Shown one piece after another: positions 1 through 9,776 of a DNA stretch of 47,534 bases. The notes below the pieces were generated by a model. That model had not been told where the DNA came from, ran no database searches, and saw nothing but the letters and a program-made list of their open reading frames with translations. The first letter of the stretch is position 1. The number at the start of each line of letters is the position of its first letter. The position numbers were made by a program, and so were the translations under genes. Source of the DNA: Paenibacillus cremeus (GTDB lineage Bacteria > Bacillota > Bacilli > Paenibacillales > NBRC-103111); contig NZ_VNJI01000058.1 of assembly GCF_007786445.1 (NCBI RefSeq), positions 1 through 47,534 of the forward strand, written 5' to 3'.

Positions 1-1
1 G

Positions 2-412
2 TTTACGAGTGCAGGACTAATGGGATTCTCCATGCAGGGGACGAGCCTTGGTAACGGGATCAAATGGGTTCTTGAAGGCCTGGCTCATCAGTCATTTTTA
101 CTTTTTGCCATTAGCGTAGTGTTAATTATCATTGCAGTCACGTTCGTAGGCATTCATCCAATGGTGATCGTGACCGCATTAGTCACTCAAATGAACGCCC
201 ACGAGCTCGGTACGACAAATCACGTGCTTGCCGTGTTGCTTATGCTAGGGTGGTCGATCTCGTCTGTATTAAGCCCGGTCAATCCGTTAAATATGCTTGT
301 AAGCCGACTCTCCGGAGTAGCTACAGGAATTGAGGCTGGGTTCCGGGCCAACGGAATTCACTTAACCGTTGTAGCCATCATAGGCTTGCTGATCATAACA
401 TGGATCCATTAG
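2..412 (+). CDS. C-terminal part of a polytopic membrane permease (5' end outside window)
   Basis: The frame is open from the first bases of the window, so only the last ~136 residues are present. It is strongly hydrophobic, with about three membrane spans: one near LFAISVVLIIIAVTFVGI, one around VLAVLLMLGWSISSVLSP and a final one ending IIGLLIITWIH. The motif GIHPMVIVTAL followed by a Pro/Asn-rich break (SPVNPLN) resembles the re-entrant regions of ion-transporter superfamily permeases (citrate or dicarboxylate type). That family assignment is tentative because the N-terminus is missing. A rho-independent terminator follows about 130 bp downstream. Confidence 0.6.
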   Translation, partial: FTSAGLMGFSMQGTSLGNGIKWVLEGLAHQSFLLFAISVVLIIIAVTFVGIHPMVIVTALVTQMNAHELGTTNHVLAVLLMLGWSISSVLSPVNPLNMLVSRLSGVATGIEAGFRANGIHLTVVAIIGLLIITWIH

Positions 413-541
413 CAGGCAATCAAGCCATCTGTAAAGAAAGTTTTAAAAAGCAAATCCTTTGCCGCAGCCTTAGTTCAGTATTAACCGTTCAAAGCTTGTA
501 GGAGCATTGAATTCACCACAAATATGACAATATGAGTTGCG

Positions 542-585
542 AAAAAGCCCGGATGCGTGTTCACACACAGAATCGGGCTTTTTAA
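542..585 (+). terminator. Rho-independent terminator after the permease
   Basis: AAAAAGCCCG pairs with CGGGCTTTTT (plus adjoining GAT/ATC), and the right arm ends in a T-run. It lies about 130 bp past the permease stop and closes that transcription unit. Confidence 0.75.
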
Positions 586-654
586 GTCTATATTATTTAT
601 GTATCTTAGAGGTCTAACCTCATTTAATTTTTTCAGCGTGAATCCACCCACATT

Positions 655-1044
655 TTGTGTGAGATTATGTGTGCGTATTCAACTGACAGGGAATCCTACA
701 CCCGCATCGAAGTAATTTTGCAAGCCACTCGGCGTCTTTCATGTCTTTTTTCGGCCGGGAAGGTTTTTTACATGATGAGCATTAGCCAAGATAAGCTCAA
801 CGTCAAGCGCTTCAAGGACATTCCAAACGGGCTTCCAGTAGATGCCTGTGCTTTCCATGGCGACATGGGAGCATTCCATTATAGTGAGCCATTCGCCGAG
901 TTCGAGCAAATCTTCCGTCATCGTTCCAAACGTTCGAATCTCCATCCGTGGAGCCCGATCGAGCGGACCAGATAAAACACAAGCAACGACCGTTTCTTGG
1001 TGAACATCCAACCCTGCACAGCGTTCCAGAATAGCTTCCATCAT
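655..1044 (-). pseudogene. IS110-family transposase, N-terminal remnant with frameshift
   Basis: Reading from an ATG at 1044, preceded by GGAGG, the product starts MMEAILERCAGLDVHQETVV and continues through AMESTGIYWKP and ANAHHVKNLPGRK. These match the N-terminal DEDD RuvC-like domain of IS110/IS1111 transposases. At an A6 tract (minus-strand sense, near 748-753) the frame shifts. The expected continuation, DMKDAEWLAKLL, resumes in another frame before the homology stops near 655. A full transposase is about 400 residues, so roughly three quarters is missing and the copy is dead. Plus-strand reading frames here are shadows of it. Confidence 0.8.
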
Positions 1045-1236
1045 GAGAACAACCAACCTCCGAAAGGAAATGGGGGGCCAGAAAACAACCTGAAAGAGGA
1101 AAATTTTTATCCGGACTCGAAGTTCCAATAGCCTGTGCTTCAAAGGTTGTTCATTCAGTTTTATTTTCGGGATCAAGTCACCACAAAAAGCCACGAACTG
1201 ATCCAGCCCTTAATTCTAAGTATTGTCAGTTGGTGA

Positions 1237-1274
1237 AAAAGAAAAACGGCTACGATGAGATTTTCATCATAGCC
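1237..1274 (-). terminator. Orphan minus-strand terminator
   Basis: On the minus strand GGCTATGATGA pairs with TCATCGTAGCC (one G-T pair), followed by GTTTTTCTTTTTC. No minus-strand gene precedes it, so it is probably left from a deleted gene next to the IS110 remnant. Confidence 0.5.
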
Positions 1275-1347
1275 TGTGACCGGGAACGTCATGAAAGTTT
1301 TATTTGCATTCTCGTGAAACTGGTACATGGAAAGGAGCAATTATATC

Positions 1348-3141
1348 TTGCTAAGGAAAGTTCGCAATAAATTTCCATTCAAACGCTGGAGCATAAGAAC
1401 TATTATGTTAGCGAGTTTTGTCTTGATGGTCATGATTCCGCTGCTTACGATGGTGGTCGTATCTTATCAAAGTTATAAATCGATTGTCACCGAGCAGTCC
1501 ACGCAGCAAACGTTGCGTACGTTAGAGCAAGTGTCCGTCGGCGTTGATCGGGAAGCCGGGCAAATCATGAACACGGTCGGATATTTGTACAAAGATCCAA
1601 TATTGCTAGCCGCCGTCGATGAGGCCCACAGCCAGGGCGCTGACGGTACCAGAGTGCAGAGTCTGGTCCACAACTATTTCCAATACACCAACGAGCTGAT
1701 CGATGTCGTTTTCTTTTTTCGCGGGGGCGGGGCTTATTCTGCAAACCGTGCGGTGCCGATTGACGAAAGCTTGATGAGAACCTCCCTCTGGTACAACAAA
1801 TCGCTTGCCGCGCCCAGTCAGATCAAGCTATTCGGGGTACAGCCGAGCCATATGTCCGAACTGGACGAGAAATACATTAACACTGCTGCAGTGGCTTTAC
1901 CTTCCGATATGAACGATCAGTCGCAGGTAGAGGTTATTTATTTTGTTTTTAAAGGCTCACTATTTCAGCATTTATTTGAATCCTCCACCAAAGAACAAGG
2001 AGACTTCCTTGTTCTGGACAATGAAAGCCGTGCCATCGCGGCTAACCGTGAGACGTATATTCAGAACTGGCTCGATCAACCTTCTTATTTGTATAAGACC
2101 GGCTGGTATTCATCCGGCGAATATACGGTAAGCATCGACGGTAGGACCGCATTTATCACCTATTTTACGGCGCCGGTAACCCAGTTTAAAGTCATCCATA
2201 TCATCCCTTACGATTCCTTAACCCGTCCTTTACGCAAGGTGCTGAATATGACGTTGTGGGTCGGTGGGATGAGTACGGTGCTGTTTTTGGCGGCTTCATG
2301 GTTTTTTGTTCGGACGATTACGGGGCCGATTAGTTCGCTCGTGCGTTGTATGTACCGAGTGCAAACCGGCACGCTTCAGCTGGAATTTGACCCGTCCGGG
2401 CCTTCCGAGATATTCATGCTCGGCAATAAATTTCATGCGATGATTAAGGAAATGGAAGTCTTAATGAAGGACAAAGAGGAGCAGCAGCGAGCCAAAGCGA
2501 TGGCTGAGCTGCAAGCGCTGCAGTCGCAAATCAATCCCCATTTTTTACTGAATACCCTCAATGCGATTAAATTGATGGCGGTCATCAGCCGGGTTCCGAA
2601 TATCCAAAAAATGACGGACGCCTTTATCCGGCTGCTTTCCACTTCGCTTAATCGAGGCGGGACGATGCATACCATTAAGGAAGAGATCGATTATTTAGAG
2701 CAATATTTATATATAATGGAATTCCGTTACGGTTCCTTCGACGTCCAGTGGCATTTTGATGATCGTCTGTACGGCAGTTTTGTCTTGAAGCAGTTGATTC
2801 AGCCGATCGTGGAAAACGCGATTGTTCATGGTCTGCAGCATAAAGAACACGACGGACAGATGAAGCTGAGCGGTTTCCTGGAGGACCAAAAAGTGGTGAT
2901 TGTGGTAGAAGACAATGGGCCGGGCATCGAGTCCAACGATCTGGACGAGCTGCTCGCACCGTCAAGCGAAGACAATTATAACAGCATAGGCATTAAAAAT
3001 GTGAACGACCGCATCCGCCTACATTACGGGGAATCGTACGGGCTTAAGCTCATTAGCGAAGCAGGCGGAGGAACACGAGTCGAGGTTCATTTACCGTTCG
3101 TGGGTAGTACGAGTGAGACAAGAGAAAGGGATGATGACTAA
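1348..3141 (+). CDS. Sensor histidine kinase, YesM family
   Basis: Membrane kinase of 597 residues that senses an extracellular, probably carbohydrate-related, cue and phosphorylates the next gene's product. TM1 lies at ~17-40, an extracellular sensor region at ~41-298 and TM2 at ~300-322, followed by HAMP. The His_kinase domain has phospho-accepting H398 in QSQINPHFLLNTL. The HATPase N-box is QPIVENAIVHGL (~483-494) and the G-box is VEDNGPGIES. I prefer the TTG at 1348 because AAAGGAG (1331-1337) lies 10 bp upstream. An in-frame ATG at 1327 overlaps that ribosome site and is less likely. The stop TAA directly abuts the ATG of the response regulator, so the two are cotranscribed. Confidence 0.9.
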   Translation: MLRKVRNKFPFKRWSIRTIMLASFVLMVMIPLLTMVVVSYQSYKSIVTEQSTQQTLRTLEQVSVGVDREAGQIMNTVGYLYKDPILLAAVDEAHSQGADGTRVQSLVHNYFQYTNELIDVVFFFRGGGAYSANRAVPIDESLMRTSLWYNKSLAAPSQIKLFGVQPSHMSELDEKYINTAAVALPSDMNDQSQVEVIYFVFKGSLFQHLFESSTKEQGDFLVLDNESRAIAANRETYIQNWLDQPSYLYKTGWYSSGEYTVSIDGRTAFITYFTAPVTQFKVIHIIPYDSLTRPLRKVLNMTLWVGGMSTVLFLAASWFFVRTITGPISSLVRCMYRVQTGTLQLEFDPSGPSEIFMLGNKFHAMIKEMEVLMKDKEEQQRAKAMAELQALQSQINPHFLLNTLNAIKLMAVISRVPNIQKMTDAFIRLLSTSLNRGGTMHTIKEEIDYLEQYLYIMEFRYGSFDVQWHFDDRLYGSFVLKQLIQPIVENAIVHGLQHKEHDGQMKLSGFLEDQKVVIVVEDNGPGIESNDLDELLAPSSEDNYNSIGIKNVNDRIRLHYGESYGLKLISEAGGGTRVEVHLPFVGSTSETRERDDD

Positions 3142-4776
3142 ATGGATACCTCGGACAACTACCAAGTACTGATTGTCGATGACGAGCCACTGTTCAGGCT
3201 CGCGCTGCGAACCTTAATTACGGAAAGCGGATTGCCGTTTACGATCGCGGGCGAAGCGCCGGACGGGGAAGAGGCACTGGCTTACAAACAACAGCATCCC
3301 GAGGTCGATCTGCTCATCGTCGATATGAAAATGCCTAAAATGAGCGGCGTCGAGTTGATGAGAGAATGGAGGGAGTTCGAGGGTTCGAGTGATCGCGGTC
3401 CGGTCATGCTGGCACTAAGCTCGTACCGCGATTATGAATTTGTACGGGAAGCGTTTTTGCTCGGAGCCATAGATTATATTGTGAAGGTCGATATGGACGA
3501 GAGCCATGTGATCCCCGTACTCCGAAAAGCGATGTCCGAGCTGGAAAAACGAAAGCAGGTGTTTCCTCGTAAAACCGCTGCTATGTCCGAAGGGACCGAT
3601 GTGATCTTGAAAAGAATGCTAACGGATTTGCCTGAGGAAGAATCGTCATATCTCAAGATGCTGAGTGAGCGGGGGGTGGTTTTGCCTGAAACACAACGGA
3701 TTGCTGCTGTCATTCTTCCCGACTCGGCGGATTTCGGCGCTTCCGATGCGGGTGTTGACCTGATCCCTACCGTCACGGAACAGGCTCTTCAGGCCAAGGG
3801 GATACACGCGGAAATGCTGCTATACCCGCAGTCCGAGGTGGTGTTATTGTTTCATGCCTTCAAGACCAATAGCTATATGTTCCTGAGAAATCAGCTAAAC
3901 GAACTGTTCACCGTTATTCAGCGACGCTTAAACCGGTATGCGAATTTAAGCGTGACCGTGGGCGTCAGCGAGGCGGGCAACGTCTTTTGGCGGAGGCTTG
4001 TTGAAGAGGCTCGGCGCAATACGAGGAGCCGTTTTTTTAGCGGCGGAGGCAGACTGTATTTTTCGGACACCCTGAACTGGCCCGAGTATACGGACGCCCA
4101 GCCGGCGACAGATGAATCGGTATTCGCCGAGCAGACCCAAGAGATGTTAACTGCGCTCACGGACTCGAATCCGGAGGTCTGGATAGCTTCTTTCGATACT
4201 TGGACGGGAATGATCCCACCCGGCGACGAGCAGTACATCCGCAAATCGTTTGCGGACGTCGTCTGGAAGCTGGGCTCCTTGCTCGTGGTGAACGGCTGCG
4301 TTTGGGAGCAGCTTCCAGATCCCTACCAAAAACCTTTTGTATTGCTGGATCACTGTATCACCTTGAAGCAGCTATGGAGTCGGCTTAAGGAACTGATGGG
4401 GGCGGTGCATGCCGCCGTTCACGAATCCAAAGCGTCAGCGGCTTCGTCCTTTAAAGGAGTGCTCCAGCAAGCGAAATCGTATATCGAGCAGCATTACGGC
4501 GACGGGATCACCCTTACGCTGGTTAGCGAATGGGTCGGCGTCAGCGAAGGTCATTTAAGCAAATTGTTTGTGAAGGAAGCCGGCTATAAATTTATCGATT
4601 ATTTAACGGGCATCCGGATCGAAAAAGCAAAGGAGCTTATGCACACCGGCTTGAAGCTATACGAAATTTCTGAGCAGGTCGGCTATCCGAACCCGGAGCA
4701 TTTCAGCCGGGTGTTCAAAAAAGAGGTGGGACTCAGTCCCGCTCAATACCGTGAGCGTCTGGATGCGCAAAAATAA
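3142..4776 (+). CDS. Response regulator with AraC-type DNA-binding domain, YesN family
   Basis: Transcriptional activator of 544 residues. The receiver domain (~7-125) contains acidic residues in VLIVDDEP and phospho-acceptor D61 in LLIVDMKMP. A long linker follows (~150-430). The C-terminal AraC HTH pair (~440-542) includes LVSEWVGVSEGHLSKLF and ISEQVGYPNPEHFSRVFKK, ending in the characteristic GLSPAQYRERL. It starts at the base after the kinase stop. Its likely target is the promoter of the importer operon beginning at 4868. The linker makes it longer than the second regulator in this window (337 residues). Confidence 0.92.
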   Translation: MDTSDNYQVLIVDDEPLFRLALRTLITESGLPFTIAGEAPDGEEALAYKQQHPEVDLLIVDMKMPKMSGVELMREWREFEGSSDRGPVMLALSSYRDYEFVREAFLLGAIDYIVKVDMDESHVIPVLRKAMSELEKRKQVFPRKTAAMSEGTDVILKRMLTDLPEEESSYLKMLSERGVVLPETQRIAAVILPDSADFGASDAGVDLIPTVTEQALQAKGIHAEMLLYPQSEVVLLFHAFKTNSYMFLRNQLNELFTVIQRRLNRYANLSVTVGVSEAGNVFWRRLVEEARRNTRSRFFSGGGRLYFSDTLNWPEYTDAQPATDESVFAEQTQEMLTALTDSNPEVWIASFDTWTGMIPPGDEQYIRKSFADVVWKLGSLLVVNGCVWEQLPDPYQKPFVLLDHCITLKQLWSRLKELMGAVHAAVHESKASAASSFKGVLQQAKSYIEQHYGDGITLTLVSEWVGVSEGHLSKLFVKEAGYKFIDYLTGIRIEKAKELMHTGLKLYEISEQVGYPNPEHFSRVFKKEVGLSPAQYRERLDAQK

Positions 4777-4867
4777 TCAAGAAAAGAACAAAAAACATCA
4801 TCCTCAATCCGTTTTAGATTAGGCACAATGGGGGAGTATCATATTGAACTCTAAGGGGAGATATTCC

Positions 4868-6169
4868 ATGAAAAGAAAGCGCATACTCTTATCACTGCTG
4901 AGCGCTGCCGTTTTGTTGCCTGCTTGCTCCGGGGGCGGGGGCGAAGTTAAGCCTGCGGGCACTTCCGCTGCGGATAGCCAAAATAAACCAAAGGAGCCCG
5001 TAACCATCGAGTTTTCGACTGGTTTGGATGCATCGGGGGAAATGACCAAATCCATCGAGCGTTTCAACAAGTCACACACGGACATTCAGATTAAATATGT
5101 CGAACTGCCCCAGGTGCCCAATGAACAGCTGACCCGGTATACGACCTGGTTCAACAGCAAGAGTAAAACGCCGGATCTGCTCATGACCGATGTGATCTGG
5201 CCCAAAATGTTCGCTTCCGCCGGCTGGATTGCGCCAATTGATGAATATGTGAATGCCGACTACCTCAAGCAGTTTTATCCGGCTGCGGTGGATGTAGCGA
5301 AAATCGACGGTAAGCAGTACGGCATTCAAGGCTGGATCGACGTCGGCATGATGTACTACCGCAAGGATTTACTGGAGAAATATAATCAGAAGGTACCTAC
5401 GACGTGGGCAGAGCTCGAGCAAGTAGCCCAAGAGATTTTGAAGAAGGAGAATGATCCGAATCTCGTCGGGTACGTGTTCCAGGGAGCAAAGATCGAAGGA
5501 GCAACAATTAACTGGCTCGAATTTTTGTGGGGGAACGGTGGCGATGTGTTTGATGCCGCCGGTAAAATCAAGGTGGACACACCCAAGGCCGTGGAAGCTT
5601 TGAAAAAAATGCAGGGCCTCGTCCAGCAATCGAAGGTTTCACCGGTAAGCGTCGCGACCTCGAATCCGAATGATAATCAGATCGTATTCGGCAATGGCAA
5701 TGCGATATTTATGAGAAACTGGCCGGGCAGCTTCTCCACCCTGAAGGACACGAAGGTATCGGGCAAATATGACGTCATGCAGATTCCTCATTTCGATGGC
5801 GGCAAAAGTACTCCGAGCACCGGCGGCTGGGTCTATGCGATTAACAGCAACTCTCAGCATAAAAAAGAAGCGGTGGAGGTCATGAAATTTTTCCTGTCCG
5901 ATGCTGAGCAAAAATCGATGGTGCTTCAAACTAGCAAGCTCGCTACGAACCGGAAGGCCCTTACGGATCCGGAGGTTGCGTCCAAGCAGCCGATTACCCA
6001 AAAAGCCCAGACGATGCTGGAAACCGCGAAGAGCCGTCCAGCGCTGCGCGCTTACGAGCAGTTTAGCCGTGCGATGCAAACGGAGATCAACCTCGTCCTG
6101 AACGGGCAAAAGGATCCGGAGCAGGGGATCAAAGACGCGCAGAAGGAAATCGACAAGATTAAGGAGTGA
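4868..6169 (+). CDS. ABC transporter sugar-binding lipoprotein (MalE-like, family 1)
   Basis: Extracellular solute receptor of 433 residues. A short basic N-terminus and hydrophobic stretch lead to lipobox LPAC with lipidated C20, followed by a Gly/Ser-rich linker. The mature protein has family-1 binding-protein features (VTIEFSTGLDASGE, NPDLLMTD-like region, GWVYAINSNSQHKKEAVEVMKFF). ATG 4868 is chosen because AAGGGGAG precedes it and the signal peptide starts there; an in-frame TTG 24 bp upstream lacks a ribosome site. It lies between the YesM/YesN pair and two permeases and probably delivers a sulfated oligosaccharide, judging only from the sulfatase downstream. Confidence 0.9.
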   Translation: MKRKRILLSLLSAAVLLPACSGGGGEVKPAGTSAADSQNKPKEPVTIEFSTGLDASGEMTKSIERFNKSHTDIQIKYVELPQVPNEQLTRYTTWFNSKSKTPDLLMTDVIWPKMFASAGWIAPIDEYVNADYLKQFYPAAVDVAKIDGKQYGIQGWIDVGMMYYRKDLLEKYNQKVPTTWAELEQVAQEILKKENDPNLVGYVFQGAKIEGATINWLEFLWGNGGDVFDAAGKIKVDTPKAVEALKKMQGLVQQSKVSPVSVATSNPNDNQIVFGNGNAIFMRNWPGSFSTLKDTKVSGKYDVMQIPHFDGGKSTPSTGGWVYAINSNSQHKKEAVEVMKFFLSDAEQKSMVLQTSKLATNRKALTDPEVASKQPITQKAQTMLETAKSRPALRAYEQFSRAMQTEINLVLNGQKDPEQGIKDAQKEIDKIKE

Positions 6170-6174
6170 TGCTG

Positions 6175-7104
6175 GTGTCCTCACGGTCTATAGCTGCTAG
6201 GCAGGTACTTCTGCCCATGAAAAGATCCAAAAGATTAAACGATAAAACGCTGGCTTTTTGGTTGATCACTCCGCCAGTGCTGTTCTTGCTTTTGTTCACG
6301 CTCTACCCGATCGTTAAAGTATTCTGGATGTCGCTGCATCAAATTTCGGTGACCCAGCCTTGGCTGGGTACCCCCTTTATCGGGTTGGACAATTATGCCG
6401 AGGCCCTGAAGGATACGCGATTTTGGCATTCCACCGGCTTCACCCTGGCGTTCTCTCTTATCACGGTGGTGTTCGAAATCGTGCTTGGCCTGTTTCTTGC
6501 CATGATCGCCAACAAGACGTTTCCTTTCCGCGGCCTGGTCCGGGCGGCGATCCTGTTTCCATGGGCGCTACCGGCGGTGACCAATGCGTTAACCTGGAGA
6601 TGGATGTACAATTCCGATTACGGCTTGTTCAATGGAATGCTGCTTCAGTGGGGGTGGATCGACAAGCCGATAAACTGGCTGGGAAGTACCAATCTGGCTT
6701 TCATCTCCGTGTGTATCGTTGCCATTTGGAAAACGGCCTCCTTTATGGCCATTATTCTCTTGGGCGGATTGCAATCCATTTCTCACGACATTTACGAAGC
6801 GGCCCATATCGATGGAGCCAGCAAGGTGCAGGCTTTTTTTCAAATTACGTTGCCACTGTTGAAAAACGTCTTTTTGGTAGCCCTGGTTCTCCGCACGATG
6901 CACTCGCTCCAAGCGTTTGACCTGATGTACGGATTGACGCAGGGAGGGCCGGGCAATTCCACCGAATCACTCCCAATGTACATTCATACGAAGGCGTTTA
7001 TCGACATGGAGTGGGGCTACGGTTCCGCGCTCGGCGTGCTGTTGTTTGTCATCATCTTTGCTATTTCGATGTTATACCTGAAGTTTTTATACGATCCGGA
7101 ATAA
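6175..7104 (+). CDS. ABC sugar transporter permease (MalF-like)
   Basis: Six-span inner-membrane subunit of about 309 residues. The EAA loop that docks the ATPase reads YEAAHIDGASKVQAFFQITLP, with the expected EAA---G spacing. The start is uncertain. AAGGAG (6161-6166) is best placed for GTG 6175; ATG 6169 is too close, and ATG 6220 would give MKRSKRLNDK. The gene follows the binding protein with the ribosome site inside its last codons, implying translational coupling. There is no ATPase gene in the cluster. Confidence 0.88.
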   Translation: MSSRSIAARQVLLPMKRSKRLNDKTLAFWLITPPVLFLLLFTLYPIVKVFWMSLHQISVTQPWLGTPFIGLDNYAEALKDTRFWHSTGFTLAFSLITVVFEIVLGLFLAMIANKTFPFRGLVRAAILFPWALPAVTNALTWRWMYNSDYGLFNGMLLQWGWIDKPINWLGSTNLAFISVCIVAIWKTASFMAIILLGGLQSISHDIYEAAHIDGASKVQAFFQITLPLLKNVFLVALVLRTMHSLQAFDLMYGLTQGGPGNSTESLPMYIHTKAFIDMEWGYGSALGVLLFVIIFAISMLYLKFLYDPE

Positions 7105-7117
7105 AGGAGGAAGCACA

Positions 7118-7951
7118 TTGGCCGGGATTGAACCTGTTAAAAAACTTATTTTTTTCATCACCGTCGCAGCCCTTGTCGTCCTTTCCTTCTTTCCTTTGTA
7201 CTGGCTGTTTATTTCCTCTCTGAAGCCGTCCGATCAGTTGTTTTCCATGCCGCCCAAATGGATTACGCTGACACCGACGCTTAAACATTACATTGCCGCT
7301 TTCAAAACGCAGCCGTTAGCACTGTATTATTGGAACAGCACGGTTGTTGCAATCGACACTTTGATCATTACGCTGATTTTCGGCTGCATGATCGCGTACC
7401 CGGTGGCCCGTCTGCAGTTTCGCGGCAAATCTGCGGTGTTGATGCTGGTCGTTGCCACGTCCATGTTTCCGGCGATGACGATGGTGCTGCCGATTTTCTC
7501 CGGCCTGCGCGATATCGGGCTGCTGAATTCGTTCACCGGACTTGGCATCACCCACGCGGCTTTTTCACTGCCGATGGTCGTATGGCTGCTTTCAGCCCTG
7601 TTCAAGGATGTGCCGATGGAATTGGAGGATGCGGCGCTGATCGACGGCTATAACCGGCTTCAGGCATTTCTGCGTATTATGCTGCCGCTGGCGGCACCCG
7701 CCATGGCGACAGCTTCGATTCTGGTATTCGTCAACAGCTGGAATGAATTTCTGTTCTCGTTTACCTTGATGTCCGAAGCCGGCAAACGCACACTGCCCGT
7801 AGGGATCATGATGTTCCCGGGCGAATACGAGTTCCCTTGGGCTACCATATCGGCAGCCATCGTGGTTTCCGTAGTACCGCTCGTTCTTGTCATTTTGTTT
7901 TTTCAGAAGCAGGTTGTTCAAGGATTAACAAATGGTGCCGTCAAGGGATAA
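7118..7951 (+). CDS. ABC sugar transporter permease (MalG-like)
   Basis: Second membrane subunit of the importer, 277 residues, about six spans, with EAA loop LEDAALIDGYNRLQAFLRIMLP. The start is TTG 7118, preceded by AAAGGAGG at 7-bp spacing. The C-terminus FFQKQVVQGLTNGAVKG is typical of MalG-type permeases. It lies 13 bp after the first permease and 24 bp before the sulfatase, so all are likely in one operon. Confidence 0.9.
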   Translation: MAGIEPVKKLIFFITVAALVVLSFFPLYWLFISSLKPSDQLFSMPPKWITLTPTLKHYIAAFKTQPLALYYWNSTVVAIDTLIITLIFGCMIAYPVARLQFRGKSAVLMLVVATSMFPAMTMVLPIFSGLRDIGLLNSFTGLGITHAAFSLPMVVWLLSALFKDVPMELEDAALIDGYNRLQAFLRIMLPLAAPAMATASILVFVNSWNEFLFSFTLMSEAGKRTLPVGIMMFPGEYEFPWATISAAIVVSVVPLVLVILFFQKQVVQGLTNGAVKG

Positions 7952-7975
7952 GACACATGTGAGGAGATCAAACCG

Positions 7976-9445
7976 ATGAGAATTTTGTTACTTGACCTGG
8001 ATTCGCTTAGCCCGGATCATTTGGGCTGTTACGGCTATCACCGCAATACGTCGCCTAATATCGATAACATTGCCGGGCAGGGCGTCCGCTTCGAAAATTA
8101 TTACACCTCCGATGCACCGTGCTCACCTTCGCGCGCGGCGTTAATGTCCGGCCGGTTCGGTATTACTAACGGGATCGTGGGCCATGGCGGAACCGCGGGG
8201 GATATGAGGCATGAGGGCATTACCCGCGGCTTCCAGGATAAGCTGGCCAAGGAGAGCCTGCCTGCTTTGCTTCGTTCAGCCGGTTTGAACACAGTGCTAT
8301 TCAGCCCTTTTGGCGAACGGCATTCACAATGGACGTTTTATGCAGGATTTTCTGAAATTCACAACACCGGCAATCGGGGGATGGAATCGGCCGAAGAGGT
8401 TACTCCCGGCGTGCTGCGTTGGATGGAACAGAATGCGGCTGAGGATAATTGGTTCCTTTATGTGAATTATTGGGATCCCCACACGCCTTACAGGGCCCCG
8501 GCCGATTTTGGCAATCCCTTTGCGGGCGATCCGCTCCCGGAATGGATTACGGAAGAGGTGCTGGAGCGCCATAAGCAGAAGGTCGGACCGCATAGCGCAC
8601 GGGATATTAACATGTACGATAATAAAACGAATCCCTCGTATCCGCGCCATCCTGGAGAAATAATGGATATGGAAGGAATGCGTAGGATGATTGACGGGTA
8701 CGACTGCGGCATCCGTTATATGGACGAACACCTTGGACGGTTGTTCGGCGAGCTTGAGAGGCATGGCGTATTGGATGATCTGGTGATAATCATTACCGCC
8801 GATCACGGAGAAAACATGGGGCAGCTCGGGATCTACGGTGAGCATGGCACCGCTGATCAAGGAACATGTCACATTCCGATGATCGTTAGGTGGCCGGGGG
8901 TTACATCTCCGCACGTTGACAAGGGTCTCCATTATCATCTTGATCTTGCCCCTACACTAGCCGAGTTGCTTGGCCAGCCGGCTGCTTCCGGCTGGGACGG
9001 TCAAAGCTATGCGCCGGCGCTTACACAGGGAGCCGAATGCGGTAGAGAATATTTAGTTGTATCCCAGTGTGCGCACGTATGCCAACGAAGCGTTCGATTT
9101 GATGAGTGGATATACATCCGCACTTACCACGATGGCTACCATCTGTTCCCAGAGGAAATGCTTTACAATTTACGGGACGATCCTTTCGAACAGCAGGACG
9201 TTGCCGCCGATCATCTGAGAACACGTAAGGACGCGGTATATTATTTGAATCAATGGCATGATGAAAGGATGAAAAAAATGCCGTTTGCAACCGATCCGTT
9301 GTGGACGGTCATGAAAGAGGGCGGACCGTTTCACGCAAAAGGACACTTGGAAGCATATATTGAGCGATTGAGGGAGTCGGAGCGCGCTCACGCAGTGGAA
9401 GAGCTCATAAGTCGACACCCTTACGAAGTGAAAAATAGTAAGTAA
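7976..9445 (+). CDS. Cys-type sulfatase, predicted cytoplasmic
   Basis: Sulfate-ester hydrolase of 489 residues in the alkaline-phosphatase/sulfatase superfamily. The signature CSPSRAALMSGR (49-60) places C49 for conversion to formylglycine. D7/D9 in the N-terminal LLLDLDS and D276-H277 in ITADHGENMG are the expected metal ligands. There is no signal peptide or lipobox, so it should act in the cytoplasm on imported substrate. That fits its place directly after importer genes, with GAGGAG before the ATG. The exact substrate cannot be read from the sequence; sulfated glycosaminoglycan or mucin fragments are reasonable guesses. No sulfatase-maturation gene is visible in the window. Confidence 0.88.
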   Translation: MRILLLDLDSLSPDHLGCYGYHRNTSPNIDNIAGQGVRFENYYTSDAPCSPSRAALMSGRFGITNGIVGHGGTAGDMRHEGITRGFQDKLAKESLPALLRSAGLNTVLFSPFGERHSQWTFYAGFSEIHNTGNRGMESAEEVTPGVLRWMEQNAAEDNWFLYVNYWDPHTPYRAPADFGNPFAGDPLPEWITEEVLERHKQKVGPHSARDINMYDNKTNPSYPRHPGEIMDMEGMRRMIDGYDCGIRYMDEHLGRLFGELERHGVLDDLVIIITADHGENMGQLGIYGEHGTADQGTCHIPMIVRWPGVTSPHVDKGLHYHLDLAPTLAELLGQPAASGWDGQSYAPALTQGAECGREYLVVSQCAHVCQRSVRFDEWIYIRTYHDGYHLFPEEMLYNLRDDPFEQQDVAADHLRTRKDAVYYLNQWHDERMKKMPFATDPLWTVMKEGGPFHAKGHLEAYIERLRESERAHAVEELISRHPYEVKNSK

Positions 9446-9547
9446 ACTCTGTCTTGCAGCATTAAACCTGAAAACCGGCGTAGTACGTCGATCGATAAGT
9501 AAAAAGGGCCAAAATATATTAATCGCTTGATAAAAGGTGGTGAACTG

Positions 9548-9595
9548 TGACCCAGAGGGTGGATACTTTGAAAAAAGTGCCCACCCTCCGGGTCA
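9548..9595. terminator. Long stem-loop after the sulfatase operon
   Basis: A 15-bp inverted repeat with one mismatch (left arm 9548-9562, right arm 9581-9595) encloses an 18-base loop and is followed by TTTGCGTTT. It lies about 100 bp past the sulfatase stop and is the best candidate end of the operon. The T-run is imperfect. Confidence 0.45.
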
Positions 9596-9776
9596 TTTGC
9601 GTTTATCTAGCCGTTCATTCAGCAGTAGCACTTTATTATTCTCTTGAACGAACGGATCGCGTACTCAAAGAGTACGGAATAGGGATTTTCAAGAGTATTG
9701 ATATGAGCAAGAATCAAGCAAAATTCAATTTAAAACTGGTCAATCTGTCCACCTTAAAAAGACGGTGTTTTTTGTC

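Noticed and set aside
655..975. Plus-strand frame of 106 codons
   Set aside because: It is antisense to the IS110 transposase remnant, whose protein motifs are clear on the minus strand.
4844..4867. Earlier TTG start for the first binding lipoprotein
   Set aside because: It would place extra polar residues before the signal peptide and lacks a ribosome site; ATG 4868 has one.
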